From Siphonodentalium dalli (taxonomy: Eukaryota > Mollusca > Scaphopoda > Gadilida > Siphonodentaliidae): a stretch of DNA of 64,000 bases. Both the position numbers and the translations under genes were made by a program. Positions 11,023-22,339 of this stretch are shown in pieces. The stretch's first letter is position 1; every line of letters starts with the position of its first letter. The stretch is taken from the NCBI GenBank assembly GCA_032622095.1, contig CP136064.1:124979605-125043604 (forward strand), given 5' to 3'. The notes below the pieces were generated by a model. That model did no database searches and was not told where the DNA came from. It worked only from the letters and a program-made list of their open reading frames with translations.

Positions 11023-12195
11023 CAGGGATGTGGCTAGAGGGGGGGGGGGGGGTGGGGTGTCTCACCCCCAGCAGAGAGCTATATTTTCAATAGTTGGAAA
11101 TTTCATACCTGCCACAACTAAATTTCACACCAACAATAGGTTGAAAATGTTCTTGTAGTTTGATTATAAAACAATTTATTGGGGGGAATTTATTGTTTTT
11201 CGACCAATATTTGCATATGTTCCTATTTTTGGTCAAAATTTTGACAGAAATGGACATCAGTTGGAAATTTTCCAACCTTAGGGGGGTGACAGGTTGGAAA
11301 TTTCCAACACTTGGAAAACTTGTGTCCTTGTCCCTCCCCCGTGGCCAGTCAAAAACTTCTAGTTAATTTAAGAAAACAATATTGTCATACAATTGGTCAA
11401 CATTGTCATTGAAATTGTCATCAGTTGGAAATTTTCCAACCTAAGTGGGGGTGTAGGGTTTGAAATTTCCAACAGTAGGAAGGCTTGATGCTAGTCTAGA
11501 TGTTAGGATTTTGCGATTTTCTTGTTCAGATTTCAAAATTTTCGCACACCGGGCCGAACCATGGTCGGCCCGGTGTGTCATTGCCCCATCCACATGGCCA
11601 ATACAAAACTGCTAATTAGTTTAGCAAAACAATATTTTACTACATTTGGTCAAACTTGTAGACATAAATGGTCATCAGTTGAAGAATTTTCCAACCTGAG
11701 GGGGAGCATGAGGTTTGAAATTTCCAACACTAGGAAAGCTTCAGTTGAGGCCAGTCTAGATGCTAGGATTTGCGATTTTCTTGTATATAGTTTTCAAAAT
11801 TTTCTCACACCGGGCCCAACAACCATGGTCGGCCCGGTGTTTCCTGGTCTGTTGTCGGCAGCTGTGTGCATTTGTCTGGAATTAGATCACTAGTTGTTTT
11901 TTTTGGGGGCAATTTTCAGGTTAAAATATCTTAATGTTATCATACTGGGAAAATAGAAGCATGGCTTATGAATATAGGAAATTAGGCCTGAGCATGAGGT
12001 ACAAGGGGGGTGCAAATGGAATTATGCAAAAAGTTGTGTTGGTGCGATTCCGAATCAAGGGGGGGGGGTGCAAATGGAATTATGCAAAAAGTTGTGTTGG
12101 TGTGATTCCGACTCAAGGGGGGGGGGGGGGGGGGGTGCAGTTGGAAATTCCCAAGGTGGACACCCCCCAGCGGAGACCCTCTAGCCACATCCCTG
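11023..12195. mobile_element. hAT-like non-autonomous element
   Basis: The ends form the inverted repeat CAGGGATGTGGCTAGAGGG / CCCTCTAGCCACATCCCTG. They are flanked by an 8-bp near-duplication, CAGATTTG at 11015-11022 and CCGATTTG at 12196-12203. CAGGG ends and 8-bp duplications are characteristic of hAT. The interior has no transposase. It contains four diverged repeats of TTGGAAATTTTCCAACCT / TTGGAAATTTCCAACAC, each itself an inverted repeat, and two copies of CACCGGGCC.AACCATGGTCGGCCCGGTG hairpins near 11545 and 11810. A partial relative is at 37014-37485. Confidence 0.8.
12000..12140 (+). repeat. 62-bp tandem repeat with poly-G runs
   Basis: GTGCAAATGGAATTATGCAA and AAGTTGTGTTGGTG occur twice in tandem, each copy ending in a G run that grows from 7 to 10 to 19 bases. 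The 19-base run at 12117-12135 is the longest G run in the window. Confidence 0.8.
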
Positions 12196-12204
12196 CCGAT
12201 TTGT

Positions 12205-12465
12205 ATGTATACATCTGCACTCTCAGCAATCATGGACTAATGATAGAACGAGAGAGGGAGTGTGTGTGAGAGAGAGCGAGAGAGAGAGAGAGCGATTGAG
12301 AGATACAGAAGAGAGAGAGATATATAAACGGAAGACATAATGGAGAGAGAGAGACATGTATATATGACTAAGTTCCAAACTAACTACCTGATAAAATGAC
12401 AGTTATTTAGAGAAAGCCGCCTTGAACTGAATAATAGCATAAACAACGGTGATATAATGCGAAAA
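12205..12465 (-). repeat. Inverted copy of the CT-tract block
   Basis: GAGAGA tracts, TATATAAACGGAAGACATAAT and the leader sequence read as the complement of 10587-10850, ending with complement of the GCATTATATCACCGTTGT word seen at 9676 and 10287. This and the forward blocks bracket the hAT-like element. Confidence 0.75.
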
Positions 12466-12475
12466 TGTCCAAAGA

Positions 12476-12830
12476 TTGTGATGATGATGCTATTGGTGAA
12501 GGTGATGATGGTGATGACGATAATAATGACGACGATGGTGGTAGATAATACGACGATGTATGATGTTGATGATGATGATGATGCTGATGATGATGCTGAT
12601 TATGATGACCATGCTGATGATGATTATGATGATGCTGGTGGTTGTGAGACGATGATGCTGGTGGTGATGATGATGATTACGATGATGGCGTGACGACGAT
12701 GTTGATGATGACGACGACGATGATGATGATAATGATAATGATGATGATGATGCTTATGATGAGGATGATGATAATAATGATAACGATGGTAATGATGACG
12801 ATGATGAAGATGATATATGCGCTGGTGATC
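12476..12830. repeat. Imperfect (GAT)n trinucleotide tract
   Basis: About 350 bases dominated by GATGAT, GACGAC and AATGAT triplets. It is open in several frames (Asp- or Met-rich), as expected for a trinucleotide repeat, so I do not call it coding. Confidence 0.85.
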
Positions 12831-14470
12831 CTATACGGCATTATTATGTGTAAATATATAGGGTAAATATTTTTGTCAACTATAACGCGTGTGAACTCAC
12901 GATATAGTTCATTAAAGCATACTATAATGCTACTTCACGTGACCCAGTTGTGAATATACATTATGATAGGAGGAACTCATCTGATATAATGTTATATAAT
13001 GTGTGCTCTTAGGGCACGCAGTAATAAACATGACTCAAAGGAGAAGGGTTCTATCTTAAAATATTTATTATTCAGTCATGTTTGTGTGTTCTCTTATCTG
13101 CAGATATATGGGTATATAAAACATCCAAAACATATAGGTCACCTTGGTCGAATAGTAAAAAATGTGGGTTATGAATTTGCAAGTGGGTTAACATATTCAC
13201 TGCCGAATGACGTCATGCGCTGGACCGTTAACGTATAGTCATTTTAATGGAAAAATATAACGGGAATATCAAGAAAAAACTGACTTCACGCAAAGGCGAT
13301 TATAGAGAATCCTGGATCTTCATACATGTACTGTTTCAAACGTCGAGACACACTGGTTCCGATGCACTGATTACTGATTTACGATATAAATGATCGCAGA
13401 ACGTTAGTGTTTTGAAGTACATCCGTATTTAATACGGACATATATAGCGCGCAGCGTGACATTTACGTCGGTACTCATGCAGTGCGCACTTTTAGCAGCC
13501 AAGAGGTGAATAGTTTCAAAACCAATACGTATAAAATGGATTTATCGGGAACTTTCAAGTTCAACAAATTCTGAATACTCGTTGATGATTCTATAAAACT
13601 ATTCATCATTCACACTTGACTTTGTTGTTGTGATTTTGAACTTTTACTGAATTTAACCCTTATCATTCCAGCTTGCGGCGCATGCTCAGTTAATAGGTTT
13701 CTATTTCATATATTATATTGAGCTGGAAGGTTTGAAATTATGGTACTGCACCTTTAACCGCAGTGATTGCGCTTACTTCACCAATTAAAATGTCAAACCC
13801 CTAATTTAAATCTTCATCAGCACCTGACAAGAGTCACTGTAATTATTAATGATACATTAAAATTTTATAATATTTTTAAGACACGTTTTCCAATCATGGC
13901 TTACCTGCAGTATATACCTGCAGAACAATGATATTAATATACACAGCAATTTATACCCAATTGGCTCAGAAAGACATAGTACAGTAAATGTGACTAAACA
14001 TTCTTCGTACCCAAGAACTTGGAAGAAATTTTCATTTCAATTCAACTGGTGATTAGGTCCTGGCATAACAAGGCCCACACTACAAAATGAGATGGTTTCT
14101 ATCATGGGCACTTACCTGTTTGTGTATATACATTTTTGTTTTTACTATTGTTTGCACTCAAACATTACAGTTCCACTGGCTGGAAGGACTCCCTCCCACA
14201 CACGTATGCTCCATATTACTGCATTCATAAAACAAGCTTTTCCTAACTATCTACCACAATGGGCATAGTTTTTGATCAATTAAGAGCAGTCAGAGATTTG
14301 TTTAATATTGTTGCCCCGGAAAAATATTTGAAAAAATATTATTGAAAAACCTATTGAGTCATTTTAAAGAAAACGAACTAATATACTCATATACATATGT
14401 CTTTATACCTTCGCATTGTACTGCATTTCAACTAGTTGAACTCTATCATTCTTTATGCATATACTTGATA
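12831..14470. other. No gene recognised
   Basis: Ordinary AT-rich sequence. At 13742-13763 TGGTACTGCACCTTTAA resembles the right end of the TTAA-flanked elements (compare 2204-2224), so a decayed element may end here; no partner end was identified. A 79-codon frame at 12999-13238 has no domain. Confidence 0.4.
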
Positions 14471-14479
14471 ACCCTTTAA

Positions 14480-15930
14480 ACACTCGCGTCGTGTTCTGTG
14501 CCATTCCTAAGGCATTTGAAAGGGTTTGGCACAGAGGTCTTTTTGGCGAAGTTAGAATCATATGGAATTGTGGGCGAATGTCTCACCTGGTTATCTGATT
14601 ATATAAGAAATCGCAGATATCGTGTCCCCGTGGGAAGTACTGGGAACCACATTTTCTGAAAGCAAGCTTCTTCATGCTGGAGTCCCCCGGGGATATGTTC
14701 TGGAACCCTTCCTATTCCTTGTATACATCAATGATTTGGTAGATAACCTACACTCTTTAGTGCGATTATATGCTGACGATACTTGCTTAACTGTTAGCCA
14801 CAACAAGCATGAGGTATTCTTGTATTCGGTAAATTAAGTAGAGATTTCAGTGTAATACATACATGGTCCAGTAGGTGACTTGTCAGCTTTAATCCTTTAA
14901 AAACAAATGTTTTACAATTTGCGGTCTCACCCAAAGCAATAAGACATGATTTAGAAAATAGTAATGATTTTGATGCCAATCCCTCCCAATATCTGAATCA
15001 CAAAAATATCTGGGGCTACAAATCCAATCGAATCTGGACTGGGATCTTCAAATAAACACACAGAGTGGCTGCATGCATGTCCGCATAAAGGAAGCTTAAA
15101 TTTAGACTGTCAAGGAAAACAGTATTACAAATATACAATACATATGTATAGTACATCTCTTCGATTACGATGATGTTATTTGGGATTGCGCACCCAATAA
15201 AGTCCTCGAAACTATTGTTAAACTGCAGTTTGAAGCGGCTAGAATCATCAGCGGTTTCACACGTTCTGCTTCAAATAAACGACTTCTGGTAGAAGTGGGT
15301 TGGATATCACTCGAAGATAGAAGGCACACGCATAAGTGGGCGCTTTTCGCTAAAATGCTAAATCACAAAGCCTCTTCATACTTGACTAATATTTTGTCCC
15401 AACGTGTAGGGGATAATAAATTTCATAAGCTTATATATCCTGAAAAATTTAAGTCTTTGGGAGGGATTTTCCTCGCCATGGTAACACAGTGGAATTCGCT
15501 TCCAGACGGAACGAGGAAACTTGAAACTAAAATCAGCTCGTGTCAAAGGTATGGAGAACATTGTAGTTATTAAACCACCGGAATTGTTTAATATGGGAGA
15601 TCGAAAACCAATATATTTCATTATATAGACTGCTAAATAATTGTCGTAATCTAAATTTTGATAAATTTCGCAATTATATTCACCCATCCCCTGTTTGTAA
15701 TTGTGGATACCAAGGAGAAACAGCATTACATTTCATGTCCATGTGTCCTCTGTACATGTTACAAAGACAAAGCAAGCTTGATCGTTTTGATCGCCTTGCT
15801 ACAAGAGTCCTAAGAACTGAAAAGTACTTTTCGGGGACCCTACATGTATATGATTCCTGTGAAATTCATACTGAATTCTTAAAGATAGTACAGTTATACA
15901 TCAATGCTACCAGGATATTTGGAGAATGAC
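14480..15930 (+). pseudogene. Decayed LINE reverse transcriptase and C-terminal region
   Basis: Several frames together spell the second half of a non-LTR retrotransposon polyprotein. In order: AFERVWHRGL (about 14510), FLAKLESYGIVGECLTWLSD (about 14540), GVPRGYVLEPFLFLVYINDL then LYADDT (14680-14790; the reverse transcriptase B block and YADD catalytic core), SESQKYLGLQI (about 15000), DYDDVIWDCAP and FEAARIISGFTR (15160-15265), QWNSLP (about 15490), and a terminal SPVCNCG...HFMSMCPLY cysteine-histidine motif (15690-15760). At least four frameshifts and several stops make it non-functional. A TTTCTA-rich stretch near 16090 may be its 3' tail. The closest types are CR1/L2/Jockey-group LINEs, judged from motif wording only. 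Confidence 0.85.
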
Positions 15931-16300
15931 CTTTAATTGTACATTGTATTGTAAGACCTAAATTTGAGCTTTCACAAATCAGAGAGATATGTGGTAGAGA
16001 GTCCCTTCCTGTCGCCGGTGGAACATGGATGACGGGTTTTCTCCAGATATAATTGCATAGATTGTATTTGTGCTGTAAATGTCATCTTCTGTATTTCTAT
16101 TTCTATCATTTATAAACAAAATTTGAGGAGCAACATATCCCTTAAGCTTAGTTTAGCTTAATACATATGTTTAAACTACACTAAAACATTTATGCAAAAA
16201 AACCCCAAACAATTGGTGCCAATTGCCGAAATGACGTTCAGGGTCGCAAAGTATGTAACAACGGTCAAACAGCATAGTAGAGCTCTTGGTCTTGGCCAAA
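15931..16300. other. Probable 3' flank of the LINE relic
   Basis: Low-complexity tail-like words (TATTTCTATTTCTATC near 16095), then a stretch with no recognised feature. Confidence 0.35.
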
Positions 16301-16302
16301 AC

Positions 16303-16384
16303 ATGGTATATCTACTATATAACTATAGAATGTTTTCATGTTTTCATCTAGCGCACATGAAAACATACTATAGTTAGTAGATAT
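16303..16384. repeat. Perfect-stem palindrome
   Basis: TATCTACTATATAACTATAG continuing to ATGTTTTCATGT pairs with ACATGAAAACATACTATAGT continuing to TAGTAGATA, with a loop of about 14 bases. The stem is over 30 bp with few mismatches. No other copy was noticed. Confidence 0.7.
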
Positions 16385-17195
16385 ATTGATAGAAAGGCAC
16401 AAGAGTGTGAACTCTTATTTGCCTAGCGTCCGTAAAGGACGGCTATCATTCCTGCATGCGTTTGTTGTGACGCGATGGTAAAACGAGAACCACAGGCTCG
16501 AGTTTGACCTTGCTGCACGACAAACAAGTGCAATAACGTTAATATGTTCACACAACTGTATTGTTCTGTGTTTATTGCACACTCTCTCTGGAGATTGTAG
16601 TCGCAGAGTACTGAAATTTAATTCGATATTGCTTCATTTAATTGAACAAACTTGTTATGTATGTAGACTCTACCTCGCAATTTTAGTAAATACATTTTAT
16701 GTCACCAATGACGTCAACGTAATCGGTTTGTATTGTCCAACGACAAGACAAATAGTTTTATTAAACGTTTTTAAATCTTATGTATTTTGCTGTATTTGGG
16801 TGTGCAATAAAATTCAATATTGCAGCCCATATCAGATTCAGACACTATCGCCAAAATGAAATGGTCTCACAGTAATCCCCCTCCAGCTGTTCCAGCACGC
16901 GTTGAATTACTAGTGGACTCGTTTCCCCCCGAATAAAGCTTAGTTATTGTCTAGTATACTGCATTGAACTGAGTGAGATGTTAATCACCAAGCATATAGA
17001 ATGTCTATTAAGTTACCAATGAATTCAGCGATGAATTGATGAATATCTTTGTATTACTATCAATATTGAGGTTTATGAGTCATGGCAATCTTGTGATAAT
17101 CGCAGGCTGAACCCGCTTCTGTATTGTGTGCTATCTGCTGACCAGGTGTCAATTTGGATTAGCGGCTTTCATTGGTTTCCACCGATTGCCACGAA
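16385..17195. other. No gene recognised
   Basis: Frames of 61-94 codons (16192-16377, 16575-16859) lack domains. Confidence 0.35.
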
Positions 17196-17199
17196 CATC

Positions 17200-17515
17200 G
17201 CAATCTCTTGGGAATATGGCCCGATAAATACGTGCAGAGAGTCATATGTCACACAGTACATATATCGTGTACTTCCATCATCGCTTGTGGTCGCCTCATA
17301 CATCAGTACCGTGTCTGGTCAATATGCCCTGTTCTAGTTATAAGATGTTGGTGGATGCTGCTGGTTTAGCTACGATGTTGGTAAATATGTGGGATATGGC
17401 TTGTCGGATACGTGCATAGAGTCACACAGCATACACACTATTCACTCCTTCATCGCTCGCAATAACCTCATACACATCCCTGGTCAAGTGGTCCTGCTAA
17501 TTTGCTATGCTGCTG
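17200..17515 (+). repeat. ~185-bp diverged tandem duplication
   Basis: The segment from GGGAATATGGCCCGATAAAT to CAATATGCCCTG (17210-17332) is repeated as GGGATATGGCTTGTCGGATA to TCAAGTGGTCCTG (17391-17493). Shared internal words include ACGTGCA.AGAGTCA, TTC.ATCGCT and CCTCATACA. It is about 75 percent similar by eye and non-coding. Confidence 0.6.
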
Positions 17516-17809
17516 GTGGGTTACTGATATATTGATATGATGCTGGTAGGGCAAAGCGATGCTGTTGATAAAAAATACGGTTATTCTCCCTACTGTTGTC
17601 ATTCATGCGGTGTTTTTGGCTAATCTGAGCGATTGGAGCAAGGACAAGAACAGCGATGTTGATGGTCCTGGTCATACTACAGTGACATGATGTTGGTGGG
17701 TCTTGCTGGTTTATGTGCCTCATGTAGTTACGTTGATAGAGTTCATAGTTCATAGGGGCAATATAAGTTGTTTTTGCTGAGCAATGATCATGATACAGAA
17801 GAAGGAAAA

Positions 17810-18385
17810 AAAATAGAGGTCACCGGAGATCCATATAAAGCTTGGTGATGATCGGATGAGGGATGTGGTCTGTTTAAGTCACACGAAGAGTATATACCAA
17901 GATGGCCGCTGGCGGCCATGTTATGTTTTTCAAAGAATTTCGGTTAAAATAGGAGGCTAGCATCTAGAGGTCACCTCTCGATGATCCATATGCAGTTTGC
18001 TGATCATCATATGAGTGATGTGGTGTGTCGTGTGTGCCAACAGATTTAGTCATGCAAAGAGTTAAATTCAAGATGGCTGCCGATGGCCATGTTTTTCATC
18101 TACATGTAATGACAATCGTGCCTGCAAAATAAAAACATTTATCTATAAATGATCCATAAATAATGGATTCAAATGTGAAATGGCGGTCATATTTTTCATC
18201 GAAATTCGGAAAAGTTCAATAGATCCCATCTATAGGTCACCCTGCATATGAAGTTTGGTGAAGATCGGATGAGGGATGCGGCCTGTATGGCGTGCTGAAG
18301 GAAATTATTGACGCACCGACGGACGCACGGACAACACGGACGCCAACCCATGGCAATAGGTTGTAAAGTTGAGCTAAAATTTTTT
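17810..18385 (+). repeat. GATGGCCGC-type repeat with GACGGACGCACGG tail
   Basis: Three diverged repeats combine AGGTCACC...GATCCATAT (17818, 17970, 18235), TGGTGA.GATCGGATGAGGGATG and CAAGATGGC.GC.G..GGCCATG. The last is followed by GACGCACCGACGGACGCACG at about 18309. Similar GATGGCCGCC units occur at 61400-61960. It looks like an interspersed repeat with internal tandem structure, with no coding frame. Confidence 0.6.
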
Positions 18386-18841
18386 TCTTACTGCTGGATT
18401 CAGAGTTGAAAGTAATAAGCGTCTGTCATTGTAGTAAGTCATTGCGTGCATGCGTCTCGTTCTATCCTTCCGCTCTGGCACAAGTGCCGTATATCGACAA
18501 ATCCACTAACACATGTATCGTTCTGTCTATTACACGCCACCTGTCCTATAGAATCCGTGCATTAAAAGATTTATTCAGGCACATATATACAGGATTTGTT
18601 TTGTCATGTATGATGATGCTTTATTTTATAGTTCTTGTTTCATGGGCAGAGGCGAACGTCTTGTATGTCGTGTGATGTCATGCAACGGGAAGCATATATA
18701 CATAGAACAAGTGGGGCATACGGATTTGTACACTTTGCACATCAGGAAAACTGAAATTCTAGGAAATAGCGTGTGATAAATACAGTTCGCATATAAATGT
18801 GCTTCCTTTAACAATTCGTTCATCCCACCAATACGACAAAA
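18386..18841. other. No gene recognised
   Basis: An 89-codon frame at 18406-18675 has a hydrophobic C-terminal third but no recognised family, no neighbour support and no splice context I can defend. Confidence 0.35.
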
Positions 18842-19443
18842 GCGATTACATACTATGATGTTTAACGATTACATACTATGATGTTTAACGATTACATACT
18901 ATGATGTTTAACGATTACATACTATGATGTTTAACGATTACATACTATGATGTTTAACGATTACATACTATGATGTTTAACGATTACATACTATGATGTT
19001 TAACGATTACATACTATGATGTTTAACGATTACATACTATGATGTTTAACGATTACATACTATGATGTTTAACGATTACATACTATGATGTTTAACGATT
19101 ACATACTATGATGTTTAGCGATTACATACTATGATGTTTAACGATTACATACTATGATGTTTAACGATTACATACTATGATGTTTAACGATTACATACTA
19201 TGATGTTTAACGATTACATACTATGATGTTTAACCATTACATACTATGATGTTTAACCATTACATACTATGATGTTTAACGATTACATACTATGATGTTT
19301 AACGATTACATACTATGATGTTTAACGATTACATACTATGATGTTTAACGATTACATACTATGATGTTTAACGATTACATACTATGATGTTTAACGATTA
19401 CATACTATGATGTTTAGCGATTACATACTATGATGTTTAACGA
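18842..19443 (+). repeat. 23-bp satellite, ~26 copies
   Basis: The unit CGATTACATACTATGATGTT plus TAA is repeated about 26 times with almost no divergence. Only single-base variants are seen, C to G or G to C at the unit junction (TTTAGCG at about 19117 and 19424, AACCATT near 19235 and 19258). There are no spacers between units. Confidence 0.97.
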
Positions 19444-19445
19444 TG

Positions 19446-19770
19446 CCCTGTCCGATCTGACACCATACAACAACCACATCCACGCGTTTAATGCAAGACT
19501 ATAACTGGATCTCACCCATGAGCCCATAAATATATGGCTTTGGAAAGAGGAAGTTTTAAAGTGATGTGAAACACTCAGGTAGGGTGATCAAATAGAAATG
19601 GAGAATAACATTGACGACACACACCGTCATTCTTATATATTCAGTAATACAGTGACTCTTGGTGGTGAAATCATTTTTGTTAGTTTATCGCCAATAGTTG
19701 CGTCCCGAATAAAGAAGTAAATATTACAATTTAGTATAGTTCGGACGATGTTTTCTATGTTGTACCCCTA
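19446..19770 (+). mobile_element. Partial interspersed repeat (family D), copy 1
   Basis: The satellite is followed by GATGCCCTGTCCGATCTGAC, the recurring TCCGATTTGACACCA motif. From 19553 TTTAAAGTGATGTGAAACAC through ACCGTCATTCTTATATATT and GTTAGTTTATCGCC to GACGATGTTTTCTATG matches 21525-21770. The right half of the family (present at 21770-21890 and 48180-48290) is missing here. Confidence 0.6.
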
Positions 19771-20900
19771 ACCGACTGGGTCACCGGAAAATGAGCTTTG
19801 GGTATTATAAATGATTTGGTATCAAGTCGGACCGCGGATCACCAAATTGCGGCTTGAAGGCTCTGTATCTATTTAAGAAGTCTTTAAATTTATTCCGAAA
19901 TACACAACCCGATTAACCAGGCTGTGTTTTTTTCTGTAAATTGACAGAATAAGGCTAAATTGTACGACTTTGGACTGAACAATTTACATGTCGAAAAATT
20001 ATTAGTGACACCCGCAATTACCCCATGCGAATGTTCTACGAATTCTCAATGGCATTGAGTTAGGAATACTTCACTTCGACTTAAGTTGGCTATCCACTAA
20101 CATCGATCGAGATAGCCATTGTGTGTGTTTTGAACCTATTCAGTGTGTGTGTGCAACCCACATGATATTAAAATAGCACTCAAATTCAGGTTGAAATTGC
20201 ACAACGGTATGGGTTCACCGAGAATCGGGACACAAGTTACATAGTTTATTGAAACCCCACTCCACTGAAATCAGCTGATTGGGGTAGGGTGAAGGAGTAG
20301 AAATTATACACTTAAAGAGTAACATTTGATCAACTCCTTATAAATGTAAAAAACCATTAACTACTGTACCAAGTGATGTCGAATTACAGAATTTCTGGCA
20401 TGTAATATGTTGTTGAATAATAGTCCCTCGTGTGGATAGAGATTTTCAATATTCCCCTGTATTTTGAGTACTTGACATAGATATTGATATAATATTGACC
20501 ACACGATTTGTGTAACGTGCGCTACAGTTAACTACAGAACCACATATACATATAGTGACATCGGTGTGAATCTGAATGTATGTTAATACTGCTCAAATGG
20601 GAATGCTCATATTATTTTAATAGTGTTCAGTATTCGGAACATCTTCCCCATTCTCAACTCTATTTCGTCTTATTTCACTTTACAGTACTTTATGTATCCA
20701 ACGTGAATCACGTGCGTGTTGTTGCAAATCTGGTACATGGATGATAAACACCAAAGATTCTGCTCAAATAAGGATTGAAACATACTTTAATCTTTAAAGA
20801 TTATTCAGGGTCGCAGTCTAATTTGTATAAAACCTTTCATATTTGGAATAATAGCTATATGAACGCTGCTATTTTGTTTCATATCTAATTTTCTATGCAT
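19771..20900. other. No gene recognised
   Basis: AT-rich sequence without recognisable domains, tandem repeats or inverted ends. Confidence 0.4.
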
Positions 20901-21287
20901 TAACCCTTTACCCAACAGAAGGGCCCTGTGCCAATGCATTCTCTTATATATGCGAGTCGACCATAGGTCGCCTCGCATATATAAGAGAATGCATTGGCTT
21001 AACACATTAAAAATTATAAAATTGTTAAAGAATGTAAGAAAAAATGGTAAAAAGTGTTAAAACAAGATTTTTTTTAGGCCAATGCATTCTCTTATATATG
21101 CGAGGCGACTCGCATATATAAGAGAATGCATTGGCACATGGCATAACTGTAACTATCACAATGTGGTCAAGGAGCCGGTTCCAATGATATCCATATTTGT
21201 ATGGTTCTATTGAGACAGACCGAAGATATTTTAGGCTGTTGAAGCTTTATTTGGCCGGTTTTGGCCGGTTTGTTGGGTAAAGGGTTA
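20901..21287 (+). mobile_element. Hairpin MITE, copy 2, complete
   Basis: Ends are TAACCCTTTACCCAACA and TGTTGGGTAAAGGGTTA, consistent with a TA target duplication around 15-bp inverted ends. Inside are two hairpins, 20931-20997 and 21079-21134, built from the same stem CCAATGCATTCTCTTATATA..GCGAG. The first loop reads GTCGACCATAGGTCGC, the inverse of the loop in copy 1; in the second, the loop is reduced to a few bases. The hairpins flank an AT-rich spacer of about 80 bp. Non-coding. Confidence 0.9.
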
Positions 21288-21524
21288 TAGGGATACTGTA
21301 CTCAAATATTGTTGTTGGTTTCTATAGTCTCTGAGTTGTAGAATAAGGTAACCAGGTTTCGAATTTTTGAAAGTATGTTGAGTACGAAGTAATGTTACGG
21401 ATGGCAGGTTAGCCAGAATGCCAAAATACAAATTGTCGTTGTCAAGTAATTTTTGTACAGTTTTTAAGCAAATGTATCAAATAAATGTTATGTTATATGA
21501 ATAATAATCCCATATACTCATTTA

Positions 21525-21893
21525 AAGTGATGTGAAACACTCCGGTCCGGTGATCAAATAGGAATGGAGTAAAATCTTACTCAAAGTAGTAATTTTTACA
21601 AATAGTATATTCAAATTGAAAATACACACCGTCATTCTTATATATTAATTAAATACAGTGACCGTCGATGACGAAAAAGTTTTCGTTAGTTTATCGCCGA
21701 TGGATGCGTCCCGAATCGAGTAGTACATATTTACAATTGAGCGTAATTCTGACGATGTTTTCTATGGAGTGGTACGGTCGATTTGCTTCAAATTTTCGGC
21801 GATGTTAGTAGAATGTTACATTCCCACAGTTAGCACAGCGCCTGAGTACTAACTTATCAGTTTCGCGCACCCGAACAAGTACATAGTATGTCT
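21525..21893 (+). mobile_element. Family D repeat, copy 2
   Basis: It runs from TTTAAAGTGATGTGAAACAC to CGCACCCGAACAAG and AGTATGTCTTTAAG. The left half matches 19553-19760 and the right half matches 48080-48300 (arm B of the palindrome). It is the most complete copy in the window, about 370 bp, inserted in the TTAA-type MITE. Non-coding. Confidence 0.65.
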
Positions 21894-21944
21894 TTAAGTT
21901 ATTGTATAGTCACTAGTCAGTGAGTGCATGGCTTGAGTTTACGC

Positions 21945-22190
21945 CATTCGAGTCGAGGAACCCACCTATCAAAGCTCAGAATTATTAGATATTGATTTTT
22001 GAAATATGTTATTTTTCACCATCGAGACTTATTAGTAAAAAGTCAACGAGCCGACGGTCTCTGACCAAATTGCGGATGAAGATGAATAACTCTAAAATCA
22101 AGAGGCTTTGAATTGATAATAAGGCAAAATTTTGTCGAACAACCTGTTGATAATAACACATTTCGGGCAATGTTGTACTATATAGTTGAC
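21945..22190 (-). mobile_element. Family E fragment, inverted
   Basis: CATTCGAGTCGAGGAACCCA, then GACCAAATTGCGGATGAAGAT and GCAAAATTTTGTCGAACAAC are the complement of the right half of the copy at 24178-24535. Confidence 0.6.
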
Positions 22191-22339
22191 TAGTCATGCA
22201 GTGAGTGCATGACTTGAGTTTACGCCCCGTATCAACATAATTTTTTACACGATCGTGTGTGCTACGCGTTGCCCAATCCACTATCCGTCAATTAATTTGA
22301 TTATAGCCCCGGTCATAAATTAAATTTATATCAAATTAT

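Noticed and set aside
12457-12693. Met/Asp-rich 78-codon protein
   Set aside because: A (GAT)n trinucleotide tract, open in several frames.
16303-16384. microRNA precursor
   Set aside because: Stem is too perfect and of palindrome type; no expression or conservation evidence can be had from sequence alone.
18842-19443. CRISPR array
   Set aside because: Units are contiguous with no unique spacers, and the context is eukaryotic.
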